Shown here: in pieces, positions 1-10,944 of the stretch
Layout: each line of letters opens with the position of its first letter
How positions within the stretch are numbered: position 1 is the first letter of the stretch
Assembly: GCF_008121495.1 (NCBI RefSeq)
Contig: NZ_CP043051.1
Coordinates: forward strand, 620,001 to 684,000
From: Mediterraneibacter gnavus ATCC 29149
Lineage (GTDB): Bacteria > Bacillota > Clostridia > Lachnospirales > Lachnospiraceae
Reading direction: 5' to 3'
Length of the DNA stretch: 64,000 bases
Program-made: the position numbers and the translations under genes
The notes under the pieces: generated by a model
What the model saw: the letters and a program-made list of their open reading frames with translations, nothing else
What the model was told of the DNA's origin: nothing
Database searches by the model: none

Positions 1-603
<603 letters not shown>

Positions 604-2358
604 TTATTTCTTTCTTCTGATCAAAGTTCCGTTTTTCTTCAATACACCCTGCTCAAATCTGCGGGAAAACAAAACTTCTCCCTCTTCTTTTACTGATACC
701 GATTCCTCAGAACAGTTTAAGAGTACTTCCAGCTGATTGCCGTCCTGATCCAGTTTGATATACTCCACAAGACGTCTCTTCTCATACTCATTCGGAAAAT
801 GGAAATACAGACTTTTGCAGGCTGCTTCCTGTTTCCGCATTGCGATCAGCTTTTGCATGATCTGGATTTTTTCCTGGTTTTCGGATGAATCCAGTTCCTG
901 CCACGGCATACATCTGCGGCAGTCCGGATCAAAACCGCCTTCCATTGCAATCTCTGTTCCATAATAAATGCAGGCACTTCCCGGCATTGTAAACAACACG
1001 GCAAGCTGCTGGTAAAACAGATCCAGATCATCAAACCGACTCATCAGACGCTGCGTGTCATGAGAATCCAGAAGATTGAACATCACATTGTTGCTCTGCT
1101 GCATATACATCGTATAACAGCGGTTCACCATATACTCAAATTCTTCTTTTTCCATTCCCCGATCTAAGAAGAAATCATGGATTCCGCTCATCAGAGGATA
1201 GTTCATTACAGAATCGTACTCATCTCCCAGAAGCCACTGACTTGCATCATGCCAGATTTCACCCAGTAAGTACAGATCCGGTTTCATCTGTTTTAAATGC
1301 TCCCGGATTTTTTTCAGAAAACGGTGGGAAACTTCATTTCCCACGTCAAACCGGATTCCGTCAATATCGAATTTGCGGATCCAGTCTTCGCATATTTTAC
1401 AGAAGTATTGAATTACTTCTTCGTTATTTGTATTCAGCTTTGGCATTCCATCAGTAAATGCAAATGAATAAAACCGTCCGTCTCTCGTATCTGCCCGTTT
1501 TTCGACTGTTTCCCAGTCATGGATCATAAACCAGTCTGCATACGCAGATTTTTCTTTTTTCTCCAGAACATCCAGCCATGGTGCAAACTTTCTTCCACAA
1601 TGATTGAACACAGCATCCACCATGATCCGAATCCCATGCTGATGTGCCTCTTCTACCAGATCTTTAAATTCTTCCTCCGTTCCAAAATGAGGATCGATCA
1701 CCGTATAATCTGTGGTGTCATATTTGTGGTTGGATTCTGCTTTCATAATGGGATTCAGGTAGATTCCCGTGATTCCGAGCCCTTCCAGATAAGGAATTTT
1801 TTCCCGGATTCCATTTAAATTTCCGCCAAACCTCTCTTCATTGGTCACAGTACCAGTGCGCCACTTCGTCACACCGGCCTCTTCCTTCGTATCTGCTCCC
1901 CTGCAGAACCGGTCCGGAAAAATCTGATACCATACTGTCTCGTTGACCCAGTCTGGTGTCACATTAATATCCGCAGGATTCATCCACGGTACGGTAAAGC
2001 ACTGCAGCATCCTTCCGTCCATCTGCATCTGTTCTTCTGTCAGAAATCCATCCTCAAAATAATACCAGACTTCTTCCTCTGTATGTAATTCAAAATAATA
2101 TTTGCAGCGTTTATACTTTGGAACCAATGTCGTTGTCCACCAGAGCTGGTGACGCAAACGTTTCTTAAAACAGATTTCCTCTCTCTTTCCGGTCCATTTC
2201 TCGTTTCCGCCAAGGATTCCCGATTCAAACGGATCTCCATAATGAATGAATACCCGTCTGACATCATATCCTGTTCTTAAGTTTACGATCAGCTCATTTT
2301 CATTTAACGCATAACTCATCTGTTCTGATGTTTTATGAAAAATTCCAGCAAATTGCAT
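604..2358 (-). CDS. Neopullulanase/cyclomaltodextrinase-like GH13 enzyme
   Basis: A 584-residue cytoplasmic alpha-glucan hydrolase without signal peptide. Residues 1 to about 125 form an N-terminal beta domain of CBM34 type; the GH13 barrel follows from VNETVWYQIFPDRF. Catalytic regions are visible: DAVFNHCG (I), GIRFDVGNE (II, nucleophile Asp), LLGEIWH (III, acid/base Glu), LLDSHDTQR (IV) and the region V motif MPKLN that marks the neopullulanase, maltogenic amylase and cyclodextrinase subfamily. It should cut short maltodextrins, cyclodextrins or pullulan-derived oligomers. AAAGGAG precedes the ATG by 7 bases. It sits between malQ and malL in the same operon. Which of the three activities dominates cannot be read from sequence. 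Confidence 0.88.
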   Translation of the reverse strand: MQFAGIFHKTSEQMSYALNENELIVNLRTGYDVRRVFIHYGDPFESGILGGNEKWTGKREEICFKKRLRHQLWWTTTLVPKYKRCKYYFELHTEEEVWYYFEDGFLTEEQMQMDGRMLQCFTVPWMNPADINVTPDWVNETVWYQIFPDRFCRGADTKEEAGVTKWRTGTVTNEERFGGNLNGIREKIPYLEGLGITGIYLNPIMKAESNHKYDTTDYTVIDPHFGTEEEFKDLVEEAHQHGIRIMVDAVFNHCGRKFAPWLDVLEKKEKSAYADWFMIHDWETVEKRADTRDGRFYSFAFTDGMPKLNTNNEEVIQYFCKICEDWIRKFDIDGIRFDVGNEVSHRFLKKIREHLKQMKPDLYLLGEIWHDASQWLLGDEYDSVMNYPLMSGIHDFFLDRGMEKEEFEYMVNRCYTMYMQQSNNVMFNLLDSHDTQRLMSRFDDLDLFYQQLAVLFTMPGSACIYYGTEIAMEGGFDPDCRRCMPWQELDSSENQEKIQIMQKLIAMRKQEAACKSLYFHFPNEYEKRRLVEYIKLDQDGNQLEVLLNCSEESVSVKEEGEVLFSRRFEQGVLKKNGTLIRRKK

Positions 2359-2370
2359 GTTGTCTCTCCT

Positions 2371-3840
2371 TTAGTTCCGGAATGTGATCAGATTTTTATA
2401 TCGTTTCAGTTCTTTCCCGGCAAGTGTAAAGTCCGGCATTCTCCACTCCCAGTTCGGAGAACCGACTGTCCCCGGTGTATTCAGATGCCCTTCTTTTCCC
2501 TGCCCTAAAATATCCGCCATCGGAATGATCGCATATTCTGCCTTGCTCTTTAATGTATAAGCAAGCAGACGGTCTTTGACACTTCCCTGCCTGATTCCCT
2601 CACGTGTGAGAAATCTGCGCACTTTACGCTTCGCCGCGCAGGTCAGATTATGATACCACTCCATCAAAGTATCATTGTCATGCGTTCCCGTATACACGAT
2701 CATATTTTCTACATCGCGGAAGCTGTCATATGCATATTTTCCTTTTGTCTCAATCGAAAATACAAGGATCTTCATGCCTTTCAGATGATAGTGATCCTTC
2801 AATTCCAGTACTTCCGGTCTGAGATCTCCCAGATCTTCCGCCACCAGATTTACACCCGGGATCTTCTCTTTGAGCGTGTCAATCACTTCATATCCCGGCG
2901 CCTCAATCCACTCGCCTTCCACAGCTGTCGGACAACTTGCCGGAATTTTCCAGAAGGTGTCAAACGCCCGGAAGTGATCGATCCGGATAATGTCAAACAG
3001 CTTGCTGCTGTATCCGATCCGGTCCACCCAGAACTGATAGTTGTTTTCTTTTAAATATTCCCAGTTGTAGATTGGATTGCCCCATCTCTGACCGGTCGCA
3101 CTGAAATAATCCGGCGGAACTCCTGCAATAAAGATCGGCCTTCCGTCTGTATCCAGAAGGAAATTGTCTTTTGCTGCCCACACGTCCACAGAATCTACCC
3201 CCACATAAAACGGCACATCTCCCATGATCTGAATATCATACGCATTGGCCTTTTCTTTCAGTTTCATCCACTGACTGAAAAATACATACTGTAAAAACAT
3301 ATGATACTGCACTTCTGTTTCTAACTCAGGCGCCAAATCCGTTCTCGCATCCGGCCACATTTTATCTTCCTGTTTCCATTCATTCCAGCAGCATCCCCCG
3401 TTTGCCTTTTTCAGCGCACGGAAAGCACCATATTCATATACCCAGCTCTGATCTGCAAACTCCTGATAGTCTTTTGTCTCACAGCCGCCACTTGTAAGAA
3501 ATGTCTGAAAAGCTTCTCTTAAATAAGGCTCTTTGTGCAGACGCACAGCATCATAATCGACTTTCGTCGCATATTCGTGAAACCCTTCTGGTCTTTCTTT
3601 TAACAGCCCTTCCTCATACAGCGTATCCAAACTGATATATAACTCATCCCCTGCACAGGAAGAATATGGCTGATACGGGGAGTTTCCGTATCCTACCGGA
3701 TTCATCGGCAAAATCTGCCAGATCCTTATACCGCTTTCTTTTAACAATGTCAGAAAATGATATGCTTCTGCCCCCATCTCTCCCACTCCCGTTCGAGACG
3801 GGAGGGAAGATACAGGCATCAAAATTCCTGTTTTTCTCAT
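2371..3840 (-). CDS. malQ: 4-alpha-glucanotransferase (amylomaltase, GH77)
   Basis: A 489-residue disproportionating enzyme that moves alpha-1,4-glucan segments between maltodextrins, releasing glucose and making longer chains for GlgP. GH77 signatures are seen: the N-terminal LPSRTGVGEMG substrate loop, GDVPFYVGVDSVDVW, the nucleophile segment IRIDHFRAFDTFWKIP, the acid/base segment NLVAEDLGDL and the YTGTHDNDT motif. I place the start at the second in-frame ATG because AAAGGAG lies 8 bases before it, while the ATG 27 bases upstream has no good site. It lies about 30 bases after glgP in the mal operon. Length is normal for the bacterial short form. Confidence 0.95.
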   Translation of the reverse strand: MRKTGILMPVSSLPSRTGVGEMGAEAYHFLTLLKESGIRIWQILPMNPVGYGNSPYQPYSSCAGDELYISLDTLYEEGLLKERPEGFHEYATKVDYDAVRLHKEPYLREAFQTFLTSGGCETKDYQEFADQSWVYEYGAFRALKKANGGCCWNEWKQEDKMWPDARTDLAPELETEVQYHMFLQYVFFSQWMKLKEKANAYDIQIMGDVPFYVGVDSVDVWAAKDNFLLDTDGRPIFIAGVPPDYFSATGQRWGNPIYNWEYLKENNYQFWVDRIGYSSKLFDIIRIDHFRAFDTFWKIPASCPTAVEGEWIEAPGYEVIDTLKEKIPGVNLVAEDLGDLRPEVLELKDHYHLKGMKILVFSIETKGKYAYDSFRDVENMIVYTGTHDNDTLMEWYHNLTCAAKRKVRRFLTREGIRQGSVKDRLLAYTLKSKAEYAIIPMADILGQGKEGHLNTPGTVGSPNWEWRMPDFTLAGKELKRYKNLITFRN

Positions 3841-3870
3841 TTTACTCTCTCCTTTGGCTTTTGCCATATC

Positions 3871-6132
3871 CTACAGATGCCAGATGTCTCTGTTATACTC
3901 TGCAATCGTTCTGTCGGAAGAGAAAAATCCGGCTTTGGCAATGTTCACCAGCATTTTTTTCTCCCACGCTTTTTCATCTTCATAATCAGAAAGCATCTGC
4001 TCTTTTGTTCTGATATAATCTTTCACATCCAAAAGTGCCATGAACCAGTCTTTGCCTACGATTTCTTTGTACAGACGTCCCAGGTTCACCGGATCTCCGA
4101 TGCGGATCAAATCTTTACTGATAATAAAGTCTACCAGCTCTTCTACCATCGGATCGTTTTCGTAAATATCTTTCGAACAGTATTCTCCTGTTTCATACAG
4201 CTTGATGATCTTTTCAGATTTTTCTCCGAAAATGTAAATATTGTCATCGCCGACAAGCTGATGGATCTCCACATTTGCTCCGTCTTCTGTTCCGAGCGTC
4301 ACAGCGCCGTTGAGCATAAATTTCATATTTCCGGTTCCGGAAGCCTCTTTGGAAGCCAGAGAAATCTGCTCGGAAATATCACATGCAGGGATCAGTTTCT
4401 CTGCCTTTGTCACATTGTAGTTTTCTACCATCACGATCTTCATGTACGGGCTTACCTGCGGATCATTGTCAATGAGCTGCTGCAGGCAGAGGATCAGATG
4501 AATGATATCTTTGGCAATCGTATATGCCGGTGCTGCCTTTGCTCCGAAGATCATTGTGAGCGGACGTTTCGGCAGATTTCCTTTTTTGATCTCTTTGTAT
4601 TTGTAGATCGCATACAGTGCGTTCATCTGCTGTCTCTTATACTCATGGAGACGTTTGATCTGGATATCAAATACAGAATTTTCATCAATCTCCACATTCT
4701 GTGTCATCTTGAGATATTTCTTTAATTCTGCTTTTGCTTCTTTTTTAATCTCTTTCAGTTTTGCGAGAACATTCTCATCATCCTGATATGCCAGAAGTTT
4801 TTCCAGTTCTTCTGCATTCTCCATATATCCAGGTCCGATCAGTTCTTTTAAGTACTCTGCCAGATTGTGATTGCAGTGTACCAGCCATCTGCGGAATGTG
4901 ATTCCGTTGGTCTTGTTGTTGAACTTCTGCGGATAAATATCGTAGAACGGTTTCAGCTCAGATTCTTTTAAAATCTCTGTGTGAAGCGCTGCCACACCGT
5001 TTACTGCATATCCGAAATGAATATCAATGTGTGCCATGTGCACGCGGTCCATCTCATCAATGATATACACTCTCGGATCGTGGAAATCTCTTCTCACTCT
5101 TCGATCCAGTTCGCGGATGATCGGCATCAGATGCGGTACCACTTTCTCCAGATAAGAGATCGGCCATTTTTCCAGCGCCTCTGCCAGGATCGTATGGTTT
5201 GTATACGCACAAGTCTTGCTCACCACGTCCACTGCAGTATCGATATTAAATCCTTTTTGTTCTGTCAGGATACGGATCAGTTCCGGAATGACCATAGTCG
5301 GATGTGTATCATTGATCTGGATGCACACATGCTCATGCAGGTGATACAGATTCACCCCACGATCCTCGGCTTCTTTGAGGATCAGCTGTGCTGCATTGCT
5401 GACCATGAAATACTGCTGATAAATACGCAGAAGCTGTCCTGCTTCATCACTGTCATCCGGATAGAGGAACAATGTCAGGTTTTTATGGATCTCCTGTTTG
5501 TCGAACTGGATTCCATTTCCAATGATGCTCTCATCTACACTGTCCAGATCAAACAGGTGCAGTTTGTTGCAGCCGCTCTGATATCCCGGTACGTCAATGT
5601 CATACATGGTAGATTTCAGGGTAAAATCTTTAAACGGAACCTCAAAACTCACATCTGTTTTTGTCAGCCAGCTCTTTTCTGTGATCCATGGATTTTTCTC
5701 TTCCCACTGTTTGTTATCAGAAAATTTCTGAAGGAATAATCCGTCGTGATAGTTCAGTCCCACACCGTCTCCATTGAGTCCGAGTGTTGCGATGGAATCC
5801 AGGAAACATGCTGCCAGACGTCCCAATCCTCCGTTTCCAAGAGATGGTTCCAATTCTACTTCTTCAATCTCTGTCAGATCGTGTCCGTGTTTTTTCAGCA
5901 CTTCTCTGACTTCTTCAAATACACCCAGATTGATCAGGTTGTTGGACAAGAGTTTCCCTACCAGAAATTCTGCGGAAATGTAGTACAGTTTTCTGTCTCC
6001 CTCGTTGTGTTTCATACCATTCATTTTTTCTTTGGACCACTGAAGAAGCGCTGCGTAGATCTCTTCACTGGATGCCTCTTTTATTCCTTTGCTGCAAACT
6101 GTCTGTAACATCTGCTCTAATTCTTTTTCCAT
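3871..6132 (-). CDS. glgP: Glycogen/maltodextrin phosphorylase (GT35)
   Basis: A 753-residue alpha-glucan phosphorylase producing glucose-1-phosphate from the non-reducing ends of glycogen or maltodextrin with phosphate and PLP. Family signatures include [19 protein letters not shown] near the N-terminus, [16 protein letters not shown] in the middle and the PLP-lysine segment [14 protein letters not shown] near residue 590. The start is set at the ATG with AAAGGAG 8 bases upstream, eight codons inside the longest open frame. It lies between the debranching enzyme and malQ, the usual partners: GlgP stalls near branches that the neighbour removes. It is shorter than animal phosphorylases, as usual for Clostridia. 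Confidence 0.96.
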   Translation of the reverse strand: MEKELEQMLQTVCSKGIKEASSEEIYAALLQWSKEKMNGMKHNEGDRKLYYISAEFLVGKLLSNNLINLGVFEEVREVLKKHGHDLTEIEEVELEPSLGNGGLGRLAACFLDSIATLGLNGDGVGLNYHDGLFLQKFSDNKQWEEKNPWITEKSWLTKTDVSFEVPFKDFTLKSTMYDIDVPGYQSGCNKLHLFDLDSVDESIIGNGIQFDKQEIHKNLTLFLYPDDSDEAGQLLRIYQQYFMVSNAAQLILKEAEDRGVNLYHLHEHVCIQINDTHPTMVIPELIRILTEQKGFNIDTAVDVVSKTCAYTNHTILAEALEKWPISYLEKVVPHLMPIIRELDRRVRRDFHDPRVYIIDEMDRVHMAHIDIHFGYAVNGVAALHTEILKESELKPFYDIYPQKFNNKTNGITFRRWLVHCNHNLAEYLKELIGPGYMENAEELEKLLAYQDDENVLAKLKEIKKEAKAELKKYLKMTQNVEIDENSVFDIQIKRLHEYKRQQMNALYAIYKYKEIKKGNLPKRPLTMIFGAKAAPAYTIAKDIIHLILCLQQLIDNDPQVSPYMKIVMVENYNVTKAEKLIPACDISEQISLASKEASGTGNMKFMLNGAVTLGTEDGANVEIHQLVGDDNIYIFGEKSEKIIKLYETGEYCSKDIYENDPMVEELVDFIISKDLIRIGDPVNLGRLYKEIVGKDWFMALLDVKDYIRTKEQMLSDYEDEKAWEKKMLVNIAKAGFFSSDRTIAEYNRDIWHL

Positions 6133-6159
6133 TGTCATTCTCCTTTCAGATTCCATGTT

Positions 6160-8103
6160 CTATTTCTTCTTTTTTTCAATCTGTTCATATACACGGAGCA
6201 ATTCTCCGACACTCCATGCCTGTGCAAAACAGCCTTTGGAAGACACTGGGTTTTTCCCGTCGTAGATTTCCGGCAGCTGTCCAATGCACCCTTCCTTAAG
6301 TGCGCACTCCAGAACTTCCAGCTGCTCTTTTACGTCCTGTTTTGCGCGTTCACTGTATGCGTGAACCTTGAGATACGCCAGATAGTAAGCCCCCAGTGGG
6401 AACGTCCATACAGTGCCCTGATGGTATGCCATATCCCGCTTTTCCATCGCTCCTTCATAGTATGGATGAAATTCCGGATCTGCTTCTTCCAGTGTACGCA
6501 TCCCATAAAAAGTATACAGCTTTTCAAAAACAGTTTCCACTATCTTCCGCTCTTTTTCCGGCTCCAGCATCGTAAACGGCATGGAGAGTGCCCAGATCTG
6601 ATTGCAGCGGATCTGGGTATCTGCCTCTGTTCCGGAAACCAGGTCTTTCAGACAATTTTTCTGCGACATCCAGAATTTTTCTGTAAACGAATCCCTTACC
6701 TTTTCTGCCAGTTGCGCGTAGTATCTGCTTGTTTCTGTTTCTTCTGTAAATGTTTCCATAATTTTTAAGGCATTGTACCAGTAGGCATTGATCTCCACCG
6801 GCTTTCCGTGTCTTGGAGTCGGCAGAATCTCTCCCACACGTACGTCCATCCAGGTCACCTGAGCAAGACCTTCCCCTGCACAGATCAGCCCGTCTGTATC
6901 CATGTGGATCCCAAACTTTGTCCCGCTCTGATATCCATCCATGATCCGCTCCATCACCGGATACACTTCCCGGACAAACTCCATATCTTTTGTTGCTTCA
7001 TAATACAAATACACGCAATTGATAAACAACAGTGCCGCATCGACTGTATTGTACAGCGGTTCGTTTCCTCCCTCTGGAAACAGATTCGGCATCAGACCGT
7101 CTCTCTCATTCTGTGCAAAGGTGCGCAGAATCCTTTTTGCAGTCTCAAACTGTCCGGTAGAAATGCAGATTCCCGGAAGTGCAATCATCGTATCTCTGCC
7201 CCAGTCTTCAAAAAACGGATATCCTGCCAAAATCGTATCTCCCCCCGTGGATTCCCGTTTTGAAACAAACTGTCTGGCACTTTTTGAAAGCATTTTCCCA
7301 GCCTCCGAAGTAAATCCGGCTGTTTCCTCCAGCTGTTTTCTGTCTGCTTTCGTCTGCTCAATGATCGTCTGTGCACTGTTTTTTGATGGTTCCATCTCAT
7401 AGACTACTTCCAGGACCACCTGTTTTCCAGCCTCTGCCTGCAGACGGATCTGATGGTTGGCTCTTGCGTGTCCATACGCCCTGCGTCCGTCACAGACATC
7501 ATAGCGGTAAAAATAAACTTCCTCTGTCTCTGCGATCTCTTTTATCATTCCGTTTGTACGAAGATGCAGTGTCATTCCTTCACTTTCCACTGCTCCTTTT
7601 GTAAATACGATTTCCTGATCCGGCAAGAGATCGGCTCCCTTTGGTACGAACTGGAAAAATGGAGTCAGCACAAATTCCACATTCCGGCTGCTGCGGTTTT
7701 TGATTTCATAACGAAGCGCCACTGTATTTTCTTCCTGTGGCATTCCAATCTCTTTTTTGATCTCCACACCATTTACAAGGAATCTCCAGATCGGAGTATC
7801 TTCATAGGAAAATGCCGCCAGATGAAGATATCCATCCTCCGGTGTCTGCTCCTCAAACTCCTGTGTGGACAGTGTAAGCACGTCTCCTGTTTCTGTCAGA
7901 AGTTCTTCCTTTAAGCGGTGTATCATATTGTATCTGCAGTTTGGCGCTGTTGTACAGGCCATCAACAGTGCATGGTCATTTCTTGACACTGCCCCCGTCA
8001 TCGTCATGGAGGAAAATCCCCCCAGTCCGTTGGTCATCAAATAACAGTTTTCCAGTCCCCGCTCTCTTGTTTTCCAGTCTTGTTTTCCATACATCCATTT
8101 CAT
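6160..8103 (-). CDS. Glycogen debranching enzyme, amylo-alpha-1,6-glucosidase (GH133)
   Basis: A 647-residue protein of the archaeal/clostridial debranching family. The N-terminal third (from GLENCYLMTNGLGGFSS) is a beta-rich domain; the C-terminal two thirds form an (alpha/alpha)6 barrel with AGYPFFEDWGRDTMIALPG, NTVDAALLFI, VEINAYWYNAL, YHQGTVWTFPLGAY and GQLPEIYDG. It removes alpha-1,6 branch stubs during glycogen or dextrin breakdown. The ATG is preceded in frame by GTG (8106); no strong ribosome site distinguishes them, and coupling to the pulA stop a few bases upstream is likely. It follows pulA and precedes glgP, so two different debranching enzymes are co-transcribed. Confidence 0.9.
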   Translation of the reverse strand: MKWMYGKQDWKTRERGLENCYLMTNGLGGFSSMTMTGAVSRNDHALLMACTTAPNCRYNMIHRLKEELLTETGDVLTLSTQEFEEQTPEDGYLHLAAFSYEDTPIWRFLVNGVEIKKEIGMPQEENTVALRYEIKNRSSRNVEFVLTPFFQFVPKGADLLPDQEIVFTKGAVESEGMTLHLRTNGMIKEIAETEEVYFYRYDVCDGRRAYGHARANHQIRLQAEAGKQVVLEVVYEMEPSKNSAQTIIEQTKADRKQLEETAGFTSEAGKMLSKSARQFVSKRESTGGDTILAGYPFFEDWGRDTMIALPGICISTGQFETAKRILRTFAQNERDGLMPNLFPEGGNEPLYNTVDAALLFINCVYLYYEATKDMEFVREVYPVMERIMDGYQSGTKFGIHMDTDGLICAGEGLAQVTWMDVRVGEILPTPRHGKPVEINAYWYNALKIMETFTEETETSRYYAQLAEKVRDSFTEKFWMSQKNCLKDLVSGTEADTQIRCNQIWALSMPFTMLEPEKERKIVETVFEKLYTFYGMRTLEEADPEFHPYYEGAMEKRDMAYHQGTVWTFPLGAYYLAYLKVHAYSERAKQDVKEQLEVLECALKEGCIGQLPEIYDGKNPVSSKGCFAQAWSVGELLRVYEQIEKKKK

Positions 8104-8109
8104 CACACT

Positions 8110-10056
8110 TTACCTGCTCTCTTCCTTTTTTCCAAGTATCAAAATACTGACCGGAGAAACTTTCATATGTTCCGCTGCAATCTGTGGATGTTTCCATAAA
8201 AAGCTGTCCTCTCCGTCTGCAAGAACTTCCCATGTCCCTTTCAAAAGTTTCACTTCCTGCTGTTTTTCACTGCCGTTATATACAATACAGAGTGTTTTCC
8301 ACAGTTCTGCTTTTTCTTTTGTCTGGTTATCCACATACAAGCCCACACAACCATCTGTTTTCCACGTTTTTAAGATGCGTTTTGCCGCCTGTGCGCTTTT
8401 ATCCCACAATCCCGGCAGCATTTTTCGCAGTGTGATCAGTCCCCGGTAATATTCCACCAGCTCCTGTTCCTTGTATGCCTGTTCCCAATCCAGACGATTG
8501 ATGGTGATCGGTGCATTATACGTGTTATCCCTGCCGCCTTTTGTCCGTGCGAACTCCTCTCCAGATAACAAAAACGGAATTCCCTGACAGGTCAGATACA
8601 TTCCCGCTGCCAGACGGTACTGTTTTCTTCTCAATTCTTCTGACGCTGTTGTTTCACACAGTTTATCCCAGAGTGTATGATTATCATGGGCAGACACATA
8701 CGTGATCACCTGAGATGGTGCTTTCACTTTCGGCTCCTTTTGTCCGCACCAGGCTTTCACAGAGGCCAGAATCTGCTCTTCCAGATCTTTCCCTCCATTT
8801 GCAAATCCCGGTTCTTCTGCCTCAAAGACCGAACCTTTGATGGCATCTCTCGTATCGTCCGAAAACATCCCTACCTGTTCATCCAGAAGATGGATATGTG
8901 CTTTATCCGCCAGGAGAGCATTTCCTTCCACAGCCGTTTCATCCGCTCTCCACGGCTCTCCAAAAACCAGCTTTTCCCCGGTTCCATAGCGGGCATCCAG
9001 TCCCTTTCGAATCCTGTTCATCAGCTCCACATCCAGAAGTCCCATCAGGTCAAAGCGGAATCCATCCATATGGTACTCTTCGGCCCAGTACAGCACAGAC
9101 TCCAAAATGTATTTGGCACACATTGCCTGCTCACTTGCCACATCATTTCCACAGGCAGATCCATTGGAAACACTGCCGTCTTCCCACACCCGGTAGAAAT
9201 ACCACGGCATCGTCTTCTGAAGCCAGGAATCCAGCGAATAGGTGTGGTTATAAACCACATCCATAATGACCCGAAATCCCTGTCTGTGCAGAGCCTGGAT
9301 CGCTTCTTTCAGCTCCCGGATCCGAACTTCCCCATGAAATGGATCTGTGGAATAAGAACCTTCCGGCACATTATAATTCAGTGGATCATATCCCCAGTTG
9401 AATCCATCCGCTCTGCCCGCCTCATCTACAGATCCATAGTCATACACCGGCATCAGCTGTACATAATTGACCCCGAGATTTTTCAGATAAGAAAGTCCTG
9501 TCGGATGTTTTCCATCTCCATACAAAGAAGTATCTTTGCAACAAAATGCCGGATATTTCCCTCTTACCTCTACTGGAAATCCGCCGGATGCATCCCAGGA
9601 AAACTCTTTGACATGCAGCTCATAGATTATTTGCTCTGCTTCTTTTTCCGGCGCTTTATCTGATTCCCACATCACAGGATCCGTTTTTCTCAAATCCACC
9701 GCCATACTGCGAAGGCCGTTCACACCACAAGCTTTTGCATAAGGGTCTGCACTTTGAACCTGCTCTCCCTCTATCTTCAGTAGAAAATCATAATAGATTC
9801 CATGAAGAGACTGCTTTGTCTCATAGTTCCATATTCCATGCTCCTGCAGCTGCATCGGATGGATCTCAAATGCACTTCCGGCCTCTCCGTTCTTGTAAAA
9901 ACAGATCTGTACTTCCTCTGCCACTGGCGACCAGAGCCGAAATGAAGTCCGCCCACTTGTGCACTCCATTCCAAGCTTTTCTGCCGGATCACAATACTGT
10001 TTCTGAAATTCTTCTTTTCGGTAAAAGTCTTTCCATTGCTTTGCTGTCTTTCCCAT
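8110..10056 (-). CDS. pulA: Type I pullulanase
   Basis: A 648-residue cytoplasmic pullulanase cleaving alpha-1,6 bonds in pullulan and branched dextrins. It has an N-terminal CBM48-like beta domain (GRTSFRLWSPVAEEVQICFY), then the GH13 barrel with FNWGYDPLNYNVPEGSY, the type I pullulanase signature (Phe replaces the usual first Tyr), MDVVYNHT (I), DGFRFDLMG (II), VFGEPWRA (III) and YVSAHDNHTLWD (IV). No signal peptide is visible. I choose the ATG with TGGAG 7 bases upstream, 16 codons into the open frame; the upstream start would overlap malG by 35 bases. The gene follows malG by 13 bases. Confidence 0.95.
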   Translation of the reverse strand: MGKTAKQWKDFYRKEEFQKQYCDPAEKLGMECTSGRTSFRLWSPVAEEVQICFYKNGEAGSAFEIHPMQLQEHGIWNYETKQSLHGIYYDFLLKIEGEQVQSADPYAKACGVNGLRSMAVDLRKTDPVMWESDKAPEKEAEQIIYELHVKEFSWDASGGFPVEVRGKYPAFCCKDTSLYGDGKHPTGLSYLKNLGVNYVQLMPVYDYGSVDEAGRADGFNWGYDPLNYNVPEGSYSTDPFHGEVRIRELKEAIQALHRQGFRVIMDVVYNHTYSLDSWLQKTMPWYFYRVWEDGSVSNGSACGNDVASEQAMCAKYILESVLYWAEEYHMDGFRFDLMGLLDVELMNRIRKGLDARYGTGEKLVFGEPWRADETAVEGNALLADKAHIHLLDEQVGMFSDDTRDAIKGSVFEAEEPGFANGGKDLEEQILASVKAWCGQKEPKVKAPSQVITYVSAHDNHTLWDKLCETTASEELRRKQYRLAAGMYLTCQGIPFLLSGEEFARTKGGRDNTYNAPITINRLDWEQAYKEQELVEYYRGLITLRKMLPGLWDKSAQAAKRILKTWKTDGCVGLYVDNQTKEKAELWKTLCIVYNGSEKQQEVKLLKGTWEVLADGEDSFLWKHPQIAAEHMKVSPVSILILGKKEESR

Positions 10057-10069
10057 CCTTTTACTCCAT

Positions 10070-10942
10070 CTATCCTTTGACTGCACCGGAAACACCGTCC
10101 ACATAAAATCTCTGCATACACAGGAACAGAATTGCGATCGGTATTGAGATCAATACTGCCCCTGCGGCAAAGCTGGTGTACCAGCTGTCAATATATTCTT
10201 TTTCCAACATTTTCCACAGTCCGATTGCAATCGTATACTGGTCTGAATTTGCCCGGCAGATCACCTTTGCAAAAATGAAATCGAGCCACGGTCCCATAAA
10301 CGATGTCAGAACGGTGTAGATAATAATCGGTTTACTAAGAGGCAGTGTGATCTTTGTAAAAATCTGCCATCTGGTACATCCGTCCAGAAGCGCCGCCTCA
10401 TCAATGGCGATCGGAATCGTATCAAAGAATCCTTTCGCAATCTGAAATCCAAGTCCCGCTCCTCCGGAATACACCAGGATCAACGCCAGACGAATCAGAT
10501 TTCCCTCTGTCAGCCCCATCGCCTTTAAAATAAAATACACGGCGATCATAGACATAAATCCAGGGAACAATCCCAGGATCATTGCCATGTTCATGTAGGG
10601 TTTTCGCAGCTTGAACCGCAGTCTGGACAGACAGTAAGAGACTGCCAGCACATAAAAAGTGGCCAGAATACAGGAGCATACCGCAATGATCAGCGTGTTG
10701 CCAAACATTTTCGGGAAATTCAAAATCGAAGTATCTGTAAATAATCTTGTATAGTTATCCAGTGTAAAGGACTGTGGGAAGAAGGTGGATACATAAGAAC
10801 CTTTTTCCGCACGGAAGCTTGTGAGCACAACCCAGATGATCGGGAATATCCAAATTGCCGCAAGCACAGCCAGAACAATATGAACGATCGTATTGTTAAT
10901 CATCCGTTTTCTTTTTGCTGAATGAAATTTCTTCTCGCCCAT
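10070..10942 (-). CDS. malG: Maltodextrin ABC transporter permease (MalG-like)
   Basis: A 290-residue integral membrane protein with six predicted hydrophobic segments. The EAA loop that docks on the ATPase is visible in IDEAALLDGCTRWQIFTKITLPLSKP. It pairs with MalF to pass maltodextrins handed over by the binding protein. The ATG has GGAGG nine bases upstream, beginning just inside the malF stop region, so translation is probably coupled. No ATPase gene lies in this operon; a shared MsmX/MsiK-type ATPase encoded elsewhere is usual for CUT1 systems of Firmicutes (inference). The C-terminus FYVDGVSGAVKG is typical of MalG. Confidence 0.94.
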   Translation of the reverse strand: MGEKKFHSAKRKRMINNTIVHIVLAVLAAIWIFPIIWVVLTSFRAEKGSYVSTFFPQSFTLDNYTRLFTDTSILNFPKMFGNTLIIAVCSCILATFYVLAVSYCLSRLRFKLRKPYMNMAMILGLFPGFMSMIAVYFILKAMGLTEGNLIRLALILVYSGGAGLGFQIAKGFFDTIPIAIDEAALLDGCTRWQIFTKITLPLSKPIIIYTVLTSFMGPWLDFIFAKVICRANSDQYTIAIGLWKMLEKEYIDSWYTSFAAGAVLISIPIAILFLCMQRFYVDGVSGAVKG

Positions 10943-10944
10943 GC

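Noticed and set aside
3757-4725. Long plus-strand frame (322 codons) opposite glgP
   Set aside because: It is an antisense shadow of the glgP codons, with no ribosome site and a composition rich in Phe, Ile, Cys and His as expected from complementing Glu/Lys/Asp-rich genes.
8677-9663. Plus-strand frame of 328 codons opposite pulA
   Set aside because: Antisense shadow of conserved pullulanase sequence; no start signal and no recognisable protein.
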